DNA of 37,919 nucleotides from Deltaproteobacteria bacterium (GTDB lineage Bacteria; Desulfobacterota; Dissulfuribacteria; Dissulfuribacterales; UBA5754). Of the stretch, positions 9,490-17,693 are shown piece after piece. A program made the translations under genes and the position numbers. How positions within the stretch are numbered: position 1 is the first letter of the stretch; each line of letters starts with the position of its first letter. The DNA is taken from NCBI GenBank assembly GCA_036574075.1, contig JAINCN010000020.1, positions 1-37,919 on the forward strand, written 5' to 3'. The notes beneath the pieces are model-generated. The model had not been told where the DNA came from. It saw nothing but the letters and a program-made list of their open reading frames with translations, and did no database searches.

Positions 9490-12400
9490 GCAGCAGCCTC
9501 CTCTGCGCCCTGACTGGATGCTTTAGTGCCGTCATGGGCACTTCTGACCTCGCGGGCGAGGAACTCGGCCACGGTGAGGAAGTTTTCGAGCCAGTCGAGG
9601 CCGTTTCTGTCCTGTTTGGTGGCGAGGTCGGCGAGTCTTTCGGCCAGTTTGGCGGCCTTGTCTTTCAACTCCTCCTTCCTGGCCTTGTCTTTCTCGCTTA
9701 TCTGGCGTTCAAACTGATAGGACAGCAGTCTTTCCAGCATTTCGGGTTGCCCCTTGGGATCGGGCAGGTCCTTGAGCCATTCCATCGTGTTATACACGGC
9801 ACGGCGGGAGGTGCCTTCATCGCGCAGGAAGGCGATTAGGTCATCGAGCAGATTCACGGGCTCGCCCCACTTGTCGGTGAGATGGAGCGCACCACCGGAA
9901 CGCTTGATGACGGTGATGGAGAAGGCATCGCGCCCTCCCTCGTTTTTGGCGCGCCTTTCTGCATCGCGCAGCTCGCGCAGCACAGCGCCAAGGGGCGCTT
10001 GGTGGTGGGCGATGACCGCGCCGGTGGAGGCAGTGGCGCGCTTGCCCATCATGCGCATGATATGTAGCTGCTGACCGCGCTTGAGCGCGGCAAAGCCCTT
10101 TTGCAAGGTCAGCCCCTGCCAGACGCCGCCCTCGTGCTCGGGATCGATGCCTGAGTAGGCATGGCGTAGCCGCTGCATGCAGGAGAGCAGATCGGCCACC
10201 GGTAGCATGGCCAGCACGTCATCGCCGCCGGCGTAGATCACCCGGCCAAGATGCTCCTCTTCCACCACATGGCGCACCACGGTTTGCGAGAAGTCGTTAA
10301 GCGCACCTGAGATGGCCAGATGCCGGTTAGGAGAGATCGGGCGCTTCTGATCTCCGTATTTTTTGATGAGTTGTTGTTTGGCAGCGTAATCGTCGAATCC
10401 AGTCTGCACCTGGGGATGGAAGCTTTCGCGGTACGGGATGGCTATGGCTGTCTTTTCGTCGCCGGAGAGGATGGCACCCATCTTGTCGCCGTCCATCATA
10501 ATCAGGGCATAATAGGTTTCGAGGCGGACTTCATCCTTATCTTTGCCCAATGCCGCGCCAATCACCTGTTTGACCTGGCGTTGGACCTTTTCCAGCTTAG
10601 TCACGTCATCGCTTTCGCGTGCAGCATCCAGCAGGCCGGGAATGCGCTTGGCAACGTCAATGGCCATATTGCCCCTGTGGCGGCGTATGAGCTTGCGCGG
10701 CAAGGCCACGGGTTCTGCGTTGACCACATCCAGCCCGTCGGCATTCCCGCCCTGCGCCAGCCACTGGTCGAGTTGATGCGCCAAGGCCATGGTGTGGGTG
10801 GAGACCACGAAGCGGTCCATTCTTTTTCCTGTTGCCTTACCGACCTCTTCGGCAAAAATCGTCGGCCACAGGCGCTTGATGGCGGGTAGCGCACCCAGGT
10901 GCTCGCCCTGTTTGGCCCAGGCAGGTCTTTGATCCGCGATCTTGGTCCACAAGGTTTCAATGTGTTCGCCTTCCTTGAAGCCGCGCTGGTCTTTGCGACT
11001 TCTTCTTTTGCCAGGCGGAACGCTGAGCTGAGTCCGGTCCGTGGTCAACCATTCCGTCTCGCCGGTCAATGAGCAGCGCCAGCCCTGTTGCTCTGTCTGG
11101 TCGAAGGTGCGTGTGGCCTTCGCTGCGGCCAGCATCCGTTCGGCCAGGTCGTACACAGCGGGATAGAGCACGCCTGGGTTGGGGGCGAAGAAGATGGTAT
11201 CGTCTCCCCAGTCGATTTCCTTTTGCAATGCCTGCCAGGCGTGGGAGTTGAGAAACCCGCAAGGCTGGCCAGGCTCGGCACCAAAGAATGGGGCCATCGC
11301 GGCGGACAGCGCGCTGGTGTCAAGGTCGCGCTGTTTTGCCTCGTCGAGGCAGCGGATGAGCGAGAACGGCACGGCAGCCCAGTGCACTTCGGGGAAACCT
11401 TCGAGTTGTTGCTTCATCTGCTCGTAGGGCGTGGCCGTTGTCTCGACATCGAACCCCGCCTCTTTCAAAAGGCGCGAGACCACGTCCTTCCCCAGCTCCT
11501 GTAACCAGGCGCGCACCTGCACTTGCACGTCTTCGGCTATCTGTCGCGCTTGAGCGGCAGGCACCACGGCGACGAAGCGGTTGGGCAGGGCAGCGGAAAA
11601 GAGTGGGTTGGCGTCGGAGCCACTCTGCATCCAGTCGCAGTGCTCGAACAGTTCAGCAGGCAGACCCATGGTGTCGCGCAGCCACAGATCGACCTGTGGA
11701 ATGCCTCGCAGGCGGGGGAACAGGATGGCATCCGGACCGAGCCTTTCGCATACCGGGCGCATCGCCTCCCAGGCCAGGCGTGAAAGCAGGTGAGAGCCGG
11801 CCCAAAGGTCATCCATCTTGCGCGCGGCGGCGATGAAGCCCTGCACCGGGCCTATGGAGAGGGCCAGCAAGGCGGCTTCGCCCTTTGGATCGGCGGCGAA
11901 GGCCCCAGCAAATGCGGAGGTGAGGTCGACGTGATCCCAGATGCTGTGATCGGGGATGCGGGTATCGGCGGGCAGCAGCTCCCATAGTGGGCCCAGCTTG
12001 CCAAAGTCTTCCGTATCCGCGCCGGTCACCGAGAGGTCTGAACCAAAACGCCAATAAGCCAGCAGGGTCTTGCGCCAGTCCTGTGTGGTCTCGTCCGATG
12101 CGCCGAGTTTCACCAGCAGTTTGGAGAAGTGATTGAAGCTGCGTTGCTTGATGTCGGCGATGTCGGTTTCCGTAAGACCACCCGGCAGTTCGTATTGCTC
12201 ACCGGTGAGTGGGTGGATCAGCACCGGCTGCTTCGTCCAGTGCACCTGGGCCCAAGGTTCGATGGCATGGGTCTCTTGCACGCCGGTTCTGGTGGTGATC
12301 GTGATTTTCCGCATCGGCCACTGCGGACGATCCGCCGCAGCGGCCCACCAGTCGGCGCGCTGCACATGTCGGTAGATGTCGCGCGGAAGCCCTTTCTTGA

Positions 12401-12596
12401 AGATCACCCGCGAGAGCACCTCGTCGTTGTCCGGATCGATGGTTTCGGGCAGCTTAGTGAGGCCGAGCAGTCGTATCAATGCGGCACTTGTGCCGTTCTC
12501 ATGCCCTGCCGGGTCACGCAGCAGCACCAAGGCCTTTTCCGCCGGATCGTGGATGCGGGCGGCGAGTTTGGTTTGCCAGATGAGGTCGTTGGTCAT
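9486..12596 (-). CDS. cmr2: Cas10 (Cmr2), type III-B large subunit and cyclic oligoadenylate synthase
   Basis: The 1036-residue protein is the signalling subunit of the Cmr complex. On target RNA binding, its Palm domains convert ATP into cyclic oligoadenylates read by the CARF proteins of this locus. The active-site loop YAGGDD is intact (GGDD at residues 790-793). The N terminus has the reduced HD-like motif IHDPAEKAL (H16, D17), which in other Cas10 proteins supports DNase activity. A first Palm-like segment LSIGPVQGFIAAARKMDD lies near residue 250, and CSLTGE near 510 may belong to the metal-binding part. It starts at ATG 12596 with GGAG seven bases upstream, directly behind the cmr1 stop. 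Confidence 0.95.
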   Translation of the reverse strand: MTNDLIWQTKLAARIHDPAEKALVLLRDPAGHENGTSAALIRLLGLTKLPETIDPDNDEVLSRVIFKKGLPRDIYRHVQRADWWAAAADRPQWPMRKITITTRTGVQETHAIEPWAQVHWTKQPVLIHPLTGEQYELPGGLTETDIADIKQRSFNHFSKLLVKLGASDETTQDWRKTLLAYWRFGSDLSVTGADTEDFGKLGPLWELLPADTRIPDHSIWDHVDLTSAFAGAFAADPKGEAALLALSIGPVQGFIAAARKMDDLWAGSHLLSRLAWEAMRPVCERLGPDAILFPRLRGIPQVDLWLRDTMGLPAELFEHCDWMQSGSDANPLFSAALPNRFVAVVPAAQARQIAEDVQVQVRAWLQELGKDVVSRLLKEAGFDVETTATPYEQMKQQLEGFPEVHWAAVPFSLIRCLDEAKQRDLDTSALSAAMAPFFGAEPGQPCGFLNSHAWQALQKEIDWGDDTIFFAPNPGVLYPAVYDLAERMLAAAKATRTFDQTEQQGWRCSLTGETEWLTTDRTQLSVPPGKRRSRKDQRGFKEGEHIETLWTKIADQRPAWAKQGEHLGALPAIKRLWPTIFAEEVGKATGKRMDRFVVSTHTMALAHQLDQWLAQGGNADGLDVVNAEPVALPRKLIRRHRGNMAIDVAKRIPGLLDAARESDDVTKLEKVQRQVKQVIGAALGKDKDEVRLETYYALIMMDGDKMGAILSGDEKTAIAIPYRESFHPQVQTGFDDYAAKQQLIKKYGDQKRPISPNRHLAISGALNDFSQTVVRHVVEEEHLGRVIYAGGDDVLAMLPVADLLSCMQRLRHAYSGIDPEHEGGVWQGLTLQKGFAALKRGQQLHIMRMMGKRATASTGAVIAHHQAPLGAVLRELRDAERRAKNEGGRDAFSITVIKRSGGALHLTDKWGEPVNLLDDLIAFLRDEGTSRRAVYNTMEWLKDLPDPKGQPEMLERLLSYQFERQISEKDKARKEELKDKAAKLAERLADLATKQDRNGLDWLENFLTVAEFLAREVRSAHDGTKASSQGAEEAAA

Positions 12597-12599
12597 GGC

Positions 12600-13808
12600 T
12601 TACTCCGGGATACGGGTGAGGTGTTGCGCTGGGTCGTCCAGGAAGGCGTGGACTAGCTTCCAGACTTTCTCTATGACGGGCCGGTCAGGCCGAAAGGCTG
12701 CAGGCGGCAGATGGGGAACATGGAAGATCACGCCGACTAATTTGTTGTCTGGCGTGGGGCGCACCTTGAAACGCAGTTGGTTGGGCAGGCGTAACTTCAA
12801 AGGTTTCTTCTTATTGTTTACAGATTCCACCTCCCAGGGTTGCACGAGATGGTTGGTGACGGGATAGCTCAGCCAATGGCGGGCTTGCGGACGGCCATGG
12901 TTGATTCCTTTATTTTTATTAGTGGATTTGTCCCCGGCATTGGTATCCATGGTGAACTTAAACTCCCGTTTCTGCGTTCGCAGCCCGATCTTGATCACGG
13001 CCAGCGTTTTCATCAGCGCCATCCAGTCGTTGTGCGGCGCGGTCTGCCAGATGAGTGCGCCTTTCTGGTCTTTGCCAATGGCGTGGGGCCAGTCGAGATC
13101 CAGGCACTCCTGCCAATCGCGCAACGGCAGTTTACGCACACCTGAGTCTCCCTCACCCCAGTCCTCTCCCGATGGTTGAGGGAGCAAGGCAAAGGAACCC
13201 CAGCCGTTGCGGCTTCGCCCGCCGAGCGTGCCGTAGCGGTCCATGAGCCAGAGTGTGCGTTCGAGGCGAGAGGTCTGTTCTTCTGGAAAGGCGATAGAGA
13301 GCGTCGCTGCTTCGCCGGCTTGGATAGCGGCGTTGGCTTTGAGGGTGGTCGCGTATTGTGGCCTCTGACCTCGTTGCTCGATCTTTTCAACCACCAATGG
13401 GCCATAACCCAAGTAGAGCTTGGGACCGATGTAGCCCACTTCAGGGTGTTGGATACCTTCGCGGCGCTTATCAATCTCTTGTCGTCCCCAATCCTTCTTC
13501 GTCAGCTTGCCTTCATCCCACTTGTCGAGCCGTATCCGCACCACGCTCTTGTGGCTGTCGCCATCTCCGTCATTGGCCATACCGAATAACCGCCCCTCCT
13601 CCCGCCGCATGTCATCCACATCCACCCGGTAGCCGTGATCCGCCGCCCAGACCACCCGCCACCACTGCCGAAGCAGCGCCTTGATCGGCGGTGTACGCCA
13701 GCGGCCGTTCTGCTCGGCGTCGCCAAGAAATGCTGGGGTGTTGAATTTTAGCTGGTATTTGAGGATCCTCACTGCTTCCTTCCCCCTTTTTATTCCATCC
13801 TGACTCAC
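12600..13808 (-). CDS. cmr1: Cmr1, type III-B RAMP protein
   Basis: Cmr1 sits at the Cmr6 end of the complex, near the crRNA 3' end. The product matches the family: FNTPAFLGDAEQNGRWRTPP, then IKALLRQWWRVVW near the N terminus, and the glycine-rich loop GTLGGRSRNGWGSF near residue 200. Just after that loop lies an in-frame insert encoded by a palindromic repeat (13148-13184). The listed start is GTG 13808 with AAGG six bases upstream. A GTG at 13772 preceded by AAGGA is an equally good start and would remove 12 residues that the family lacks. It is followed by cas10 after three bases. Confidence 0.92.
   Translation of the reverse strand: MSQDGIKRGKEAVRILKYQLKFNTPAFLGDAEQNGRWRTPPIKALLRQWWRVVWAADHGYRVDVDDMRREEGRLFGMANDGDGDSHKSVVRIRLDKWDEGKLTKKDWGRQEIDKRREGIQHPEVGYIGPKLYLGYGPLVVEKIEQRGQRPQYATTLKANAAIQAGEAATLSIAFPEEQTSRLERTLWLMDRYGTLGGRSRNGWGSFALLPQPSGEDWGEGDSGVRKLPLRDWQECLDLDWPHAIGKDQKGALIWQTAPHNDWMALMKTLAVIKIGLRTQKREFKFTMDTNAGDKSTNKNKGINHGRPQARHWLSYPVTNHLVQPWEVESVNNKKKPLKLRLPNQLRFKVRPTPDNKLVGVIFHVPHLPPAAFRPDRPVIEKVWKLVHAFLDDPAQHLTRIPE
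13148..13184. repeat. REP-like palindrome inside cmr1
   Basis: CTCCCTCA (13148-13155) pairs perfectly with TGAGGGAG (13177-13184). The enclosed segment contains CCCCAGTCCTCTCCC, a sequence type common as an intergenic repeat in proteobacteria. Here it lies in frame inside cmr1 and encodes QPSGEDWGEGDS between the glycine-rich loop and the C-terminal domain without breaking the frame. Confidence 0.6.
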
Positions 13809-13875
13809 TCATACCTTCGCATGTAGATATCTGGCAACCATTCGCAATCTTGCCGCACGTGCTTATTAGTCCGCG

Positions 13876-15024
13876 CTATTCCTCCACTGTGCCATAGTGG
13901 ATAGCCTCTGCCGGGATCCTGAGCAGAAATCTCTTGTCCCTTGGCCTTCCTTCGGATTGCACATGGTATTCTTTAGCCGAATGCCCCAGCGATTCCCTTA
14001 TGCACCTGTGCAGCTTGGATTTTCGCTCTAAGAAAAATTCCTTGTCCATGCCTAAACGAAGCCTTCTGGCCGTTGGGCCGTCATCGTCCAGATATCCAAC
14101 GATCTTTCCGTATTCGTCGAGATATTCAGTCGCGTATTCCTTGTCAAAGACCCCATCACCGGGGCAGGTGACCGGACCCTTGCCTTCCTTTTTCCTTCTT
14201 GCAAACCAGCTCAGAAAGGCGAGATCTGTCGGCGCAAGCCTTGCCTTTGCATTTCCCGCAAGGATCTTCCTGTTTGGGAGATCTATGACGAGCCTTGGCG
14301 GGCCGATCGCCTCCTGGACCGCGTTCACGGCCTCGGAGAATCTTGTCTTTCCGTAGATAAGGTCGTCGGGAAGGCCGTGGCGGAGGCGGACGAAAGGGAT
14401 GTCCGCAAGGGTCACCCGGGCGTCACGGGTGTCCACGGGGCGTTTGCCGGCATCGAGGGTGTAGATCACCCGGGATGAGCGGGTGGGATAATAAAAGTCG
14501 GGATGGGACTCGAAGGGAGGAGACACGAGGACGTGGGAAAGCCTGTCCTGCGGACGGCCGTAGAGCGAGAGGGCGTAACCCAGGTAGAACCCCATGGTCT
14601 TTCGTCCACCTGCCAGCGAGGCATGGAGGGCTGCGTTCTGATCCTCGGTCAGGCGTCTTACTGTATCGGCCATGGCGTCCGCAGTGGACTCGTTGTCCTC
14701 GACGGAACGGATGTCATCAAGGGGTGAACCGTTTTGGTCCCTTATCACATGGATGTTCTCCGGTGGGAAATGGATGCCGGAAAGTCCGTATTCCCTGAGA
14801 AGCCTTCCAAACCAGCCAGGATCCTCGGAAAGGAGGGTAAGCCGGGCCCGTTCGGCGCCCTCTTTCGTTGTGACAAGGTGTACCTCGGTCGGGATGAACG
14901 GCGGCGTGCCTGATATTGCAAGGCCGTATATGGTCTCGGTCACCACCTGTGGGGTAAGGCCCGCAGCCACGAGCAGGATGCGCCTTGGCCAGTTTTCCGG
15001 ATGTGATGGATCGAAGTCCGGCAC
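13876..15024 (-). CDS. TIGR02584/NE0113-family CARF protein
   Basis: The protein begins with the CARF pattern RRILLVAAGLTPQVVTETIY, then EVHLVTTKEGAERARLTLL, and has the second ligand loop ASLAGGRKTMGF. This identifies the NE0113 (TIGR02584) CRISPR-associated family, which has no nuclease domain fused to CARF. Some members are described as ring nucleases that destroy cyclic oligoadenylate and switch off the response; that role here is inferred. The C-terminal 120 residues are basic and may form a winged helix (LAPTDLAFLSWFARRKK). GTG 15024 is chosen because CGGAGG lies six bases upstream and the family starts near here; a GTG at 15069 would add 15 residues. It is the first gene of the cas operon. 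Confidence 0.85.
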   Translation of the reverse strand: MPDFDPSHPENWPRRILLVAAGLTPQVVTETIYGLAISGTPPFIPTEVHLVTTKEGAERARLTLLSEDPGWFGRLLREYGLSGIHFPPENIHVIRDQNGSPLDDIRSVEDNESTADAMADTVRRLTEDQNAALHASLAGGRKTMGFYLGYALSLYGRPQDRLSHVLVSPPFESHPDFYYPTRSSRVIYTLDAGKRPVDTRDARVTLADIPFVRLRHGLPDDLIYGKTRFSEAVNAVQEAIGPPRLVIDLPNRKILAGNAKARLAPTDLAFLSWFARRKKEGKGPVTCPGDGVFDKEYATEYLDEYGKIVGYLDDDGPTARRLRLGMDKEFFLERKSKLHRCIRESLGHSAKEYHVQSEGRPRDKRFLLRIPAEAIHYGTVEE

Positions 15025-15220
15025 CGTCTTCCTCCGATGGTTCTTTTCGGACGAAGATACGATTGACACAACTGCCGAACAAGCATCCGCAAGCTTGCCG
15101 ATCCTTATTCGCAGATGTCGACAACCCGCATCTCGCGGGCGTTTCGGTGCACAGACACACCCTATGCGGAAGATTTACAAGGGGTACGTAACAGGTCTGA
15201 TTCAGGGAAGTTTTTTGAAT

Positions 15221-15305
15221 TGGTGCCGAAGGGGGGATTCGAACCCCCACGGGTCTCCCCGCCACCCCCTCAAGATGGTGTGTCTACCAATTCCACCACT
15301 TCGGC
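15221..15305 (-). tRNA. tRNA-Leu(GAG)
   Basis: The minus strand folds as a class II tRNA: acceptor GCCGAAG pairing with CTTCGGC, D-loop GGTGGAATTGGTAGACAC, anticodon stem CCATC/GGTGG around loop TTGAGGG (anticodon GAG), a long variable arm, T arm GGGGTTCGAATCCCC and an encoded CCA (15223-15221). It lies four bases after the secG stop and is probably co-transcribed with it. Its 3' end faces the cas operon. Confidence 0.95.
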
Positions 15306-15309
15306 ACGT

Positions 15310-15714
15310 TCATTTCGATGGCCCTTCCTGCGGCGCAGGAGGGGTTTTCTCGTCCGGCACGGAGGGCGCAGACGATTTTTCAGGAACGGTTCCTTGTGTT
15401 TCATCCGGCGCCCCTGCAGGGGGAGCAGGGGTGACGGTTTCCAGCGGAGCGCTTTCCAGCTTTACGTCTTCCATGACCGATCCGCTGCCCCGGTGACCCA
15501 AAAGATAGGTCAGGGAAAGGGACGTAATCATGAAAAGTACGGCCAGCCCAGTGGTGAATTTGTTCAAAAAGCTTACCGGACCGGCACTTCCAAAGATCGC
15601 TTCGCTCGCACCGAACACAGCCCCCACCTCTGCGCCCTTTCCTTTCTGAAGGAGCACGGCACCGATGAGGAGGATACATGTGATGATGTGTATTATTATT
15701 AGTACTGTGTACAC
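15310..15714 (-). CDS. secG: SecG, preprotein translocase subunit
   Basis: SecG is the small inner-membrane partner of SecYE that helps SecA-driven export. The 134-residue protein has the two expected membrane helices (residues 1-22, and about 52-72) with the cytoplasmic loop LLQKGKGAEVGAVFG between them, the most conserved part of the family. A Pro/Ala/Glu-rich tail of about 60 residues follows, as in many delta-proteobacterial SecG proteins. The start overlaps tpiA by 16 bases, so it ends the gap-pgk-tpiA-secG operon; the tRNA-Leu gene follows directly. Confidence 0.95.
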   Translation of the reverse strand: MYTVLIIIHIITCILLIGAVLLQKGKGAEVGAVFGASEAIFGSAGPVSFLNKFTTGLAVLFMITSLSLTYLLGHRGSGSVMEDVKLESAPLETVTPAPPAGAPDETQGTVPEKSSAPSVPDEKTPPAPQEGPSK

Positions 15715-16484
15715 GCTGCAAGGGGGACGGTGGCGATTTTAACAAAACTGTCTGGATTCAGGGATGCACCACCGACGAGTACGCCGTCTATGTCAGACTG
15801 TGCCATGAGTGCGTCGATGTTTTCCGGTTTGACCGAGCCACCATACAAGATGCGCATCTTTTCTGCAAGAGAGGGGGAGAATCGCCGTTCAAGATAGTGA
15901 CGGATCCACTGGTGGGTCTCCTGGGCCTGTACCGGAGTCGCTGTCTTGCCGGTTCCGATGGCCCAGACCGGTTCGTAAGCAATGACAAGCTCGTCTTCCC
16001 TGCCAGTCGGCACGTGGGAGAGACTTCCGGTCAGTTGTGCATCGAGGACCTGGCTGGTCCTACCGGTTTCCCGTTCATTGAGGGTCTCACCGACGCACAG
16101 GATGGCCTTCATCCCGTAGGAGAGGACCGAGGCCACCTTGCGGGCGATGAAATCATCATCTTCACCCAGGATGCCCCGCCGCTCAGAGTGGCCTACGATG
16201 ACCCATGTCACGTGGAATTCCTCGAGCATGGGAAGAGAGATCTCTCCTGTAAAGGCCCCTTCCTTTTCGGGATAGACGTCCTGTGCCCCCAAGCCGACGC
16301 AGCCCGCTGACCCGGAAGCGGTGATCTCCTCCCAGGCGGCGGAAAGGGAGGTAAAGGGAGGGGCAATGACGATGTCCCGTTCGGACACACCTGAGATCTG
16401 TGGGAGAAAGGAGCGCAGAAACTCCCGTGTTTCCCGGGCCGTCTTGTACATCTTCCAGTTGGCTGCAAATACAGGCCTTCTCAT
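15699..16484 (-). CDS. tpiA: Triosephosphate isomerase
   Basis: TpiA interconverts dihydroxyacetone phosphate and glyceraldehyde 3-phosphate in glycolysis and gluconeogenesis. The 261-residue protein has the substrate Lys in ANWKMYK near the N terminus, the catalytic His in VIVGHSERR, the catalytic Glu in AYEPVWAIGTGK (flexible loop 6 follows) and the phosphate loop ILYGGSVKPEN. It is full length. The ATG overlaps the pgk stop by four bases (16481-16484), and its 3' end overlaps secG, showing a tightly coupled operon. Confidence 0.98.
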   Translation of the reverse strand: MRRPVFAANWKMYKTARETREFLRSFLPQISGVSERDIVIAPPFTSLSAAWEEITASGSAGCVGLGAQDVYPEKEGAFTGEISLPMLEEFHVTWVIVGHSERRGILGEDDDFIARKVASVLSYGMKAILCVGETLNERETGRTSQVLDAQLTGSLSHVPTGREDELVIAYEPVWAIGTGKTATPVQAQETHQWIRHYLERRFSPSLAEKMRILYGGSVKPENIDALMAQSDIDGVLVGGASLNPDSFVKIATVPLAACTQY

Positions 16485-17677
16485 TTTCCATCCCCATCTT
16501 TCTCGAGGACAGCGATGCCAGGGAGCTTTTTCCCCTCGAGAAGCGCGAGAAATGCCCCTCCGCCCGTGGACATGTACGAGACGTTCCGTTCTTCCCCTGC
16601 CTTATGGATTGCCGCATTTGTGTCTCCGCCGCCCACAATGGTCAGGGCGTGAGACGAGCCCACGGCCTGGGCCATGGCAGTCGTTCCACGACTGAAGGCG
16701 TCGGTTTCAAATGCACCCATGGGGCCGTTCCAGACGATGGTCCTGGCATCGGCGATGGCCTCGCAAAAGAGGGTTACTGTGGCAGGGCCGATGTCGAGAG
16801 CCATCCATCCGTTCGGGACCTCCATGGCCGGGACGATCTTGGTTGCTGCCGAAGGGGAGAGTTCCGTGGCCACAACGAAGTCCACGGGTAGATAGATCTT
16901 CTTTCCCGCCTCTCTTGCATCCTTTAGGATGTGTGCGGCCGTCTGAACGAGGTCGGGCTCCACGAGGGATGTGCCCATGCCGATCCCCTGGGATACGAGA
17001 AATGTGTTGGCCATGGCCCCGCCGATGATGAGGGTATCTACGATGGTGAGGATGTTCCGGATCGCTCCGAGCTTTCCCGAGACCTTGGCCCCTCCAAGTA
17101 TGGCGACCAACGGACGGGCAGGGTCTTTCATGGCCTTCTCGAAATAGCGGATCTCCTTTTCGAGGAGGAATCCGGCAGCACGGATCTGTACCCTCTCCGC
17201 CACGCCCACCACAGAGGCATGCGCACGGTGGGAGACAGCAAAGGCGTCGTTCACATAGACATCTGCAAGGGAGGCAAGGGCTGCGGAAAAGGCGGGATCG
17301 TTCTTGGTCTCACCGGCATGGAACCGGAGGTTTTCAAGAAGGGCCACGCCGCCCTCCGGGAGAGATGCGACGGCGCGTTCCACATCCGGCCCCACACAGT
17401 CGGGAACAAAGACGACCTCTTTCTCCAGGAGTTCCCCGAGGCGGAGGGCCGCTGGTTTCAGACTGAATTTTTCGATCCGTTCCCCTTTTGGCCGTCCGAG
17501 ATGAGAACAGAGAACGAGGCGGCCCTTGTGTTCGAGAATGTGTCTGATGCTCGGGATGGCGGCCCGAATGCGTGTGTCGTCAGTGACAGAGAGGTCGGCA
17601 TCCAATGGGACGTTGAAATCGACCCTCATGAGCACCCGATTGCCGGATACGGATATCTCGTTCAAGGTCCGGAACAT
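16481..17677 (-). CDS. pgk: Phosphoglycerate kinase
   Basis: Pgk transfers phosphate between 1,3-bisphosphoglycerate and ADP. The 398-residue protein has the N-terminal RVDFNVPLD, the substrate-binding CSHLGRPKGE, the hinge and nucleotide segments LGGAKVSGKLGAI and WNGPMGAFE, and the C-terminal VGGGDTNAAIHKAG with STGGGAFLALLEG. It is full length. It follows the GAPDH-like gene by 16 bases and overlaps tpiA by four, so all belong to one transcript. Confidence 0.98.
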   Translation of the reverse strand: MFRTLNEISVSGNRVLMRVDFNVPLDADLSVTDDTRIRAAIPSIRHILEHKGRLVLCSHLGRPKGERIEKFSLKPAALRLGELLEKEVVFVPDCVGPDVERAVASLPEGGVALLENLRFHAGETKNDPAFSAALASLADVYVNDAFAVSHRAHASVVGVAERVQIRAAGFLLEKEIRYFEKAMKDPARPLVAILGGAKVSGKLGAIRNILTIVDTLIIGGAMANTFLVSQGIGMGTSLVEPDLVQTAAHILKDAREAGKKIYLPVDFVVATELSPSAATKIVPAMEVPNGWMALDIGPATVTLFCEAIADARTIVWNGPMGAFETDAFSRGTTAMAQAVGSSHALTIVGGGDTNAAIHKAGEERNVSYMSTGGGAFLALLEGKKLPGIAVLEKDGDGK

Positions 17678-17693
17678 GACGCGCCTCCGTTTT

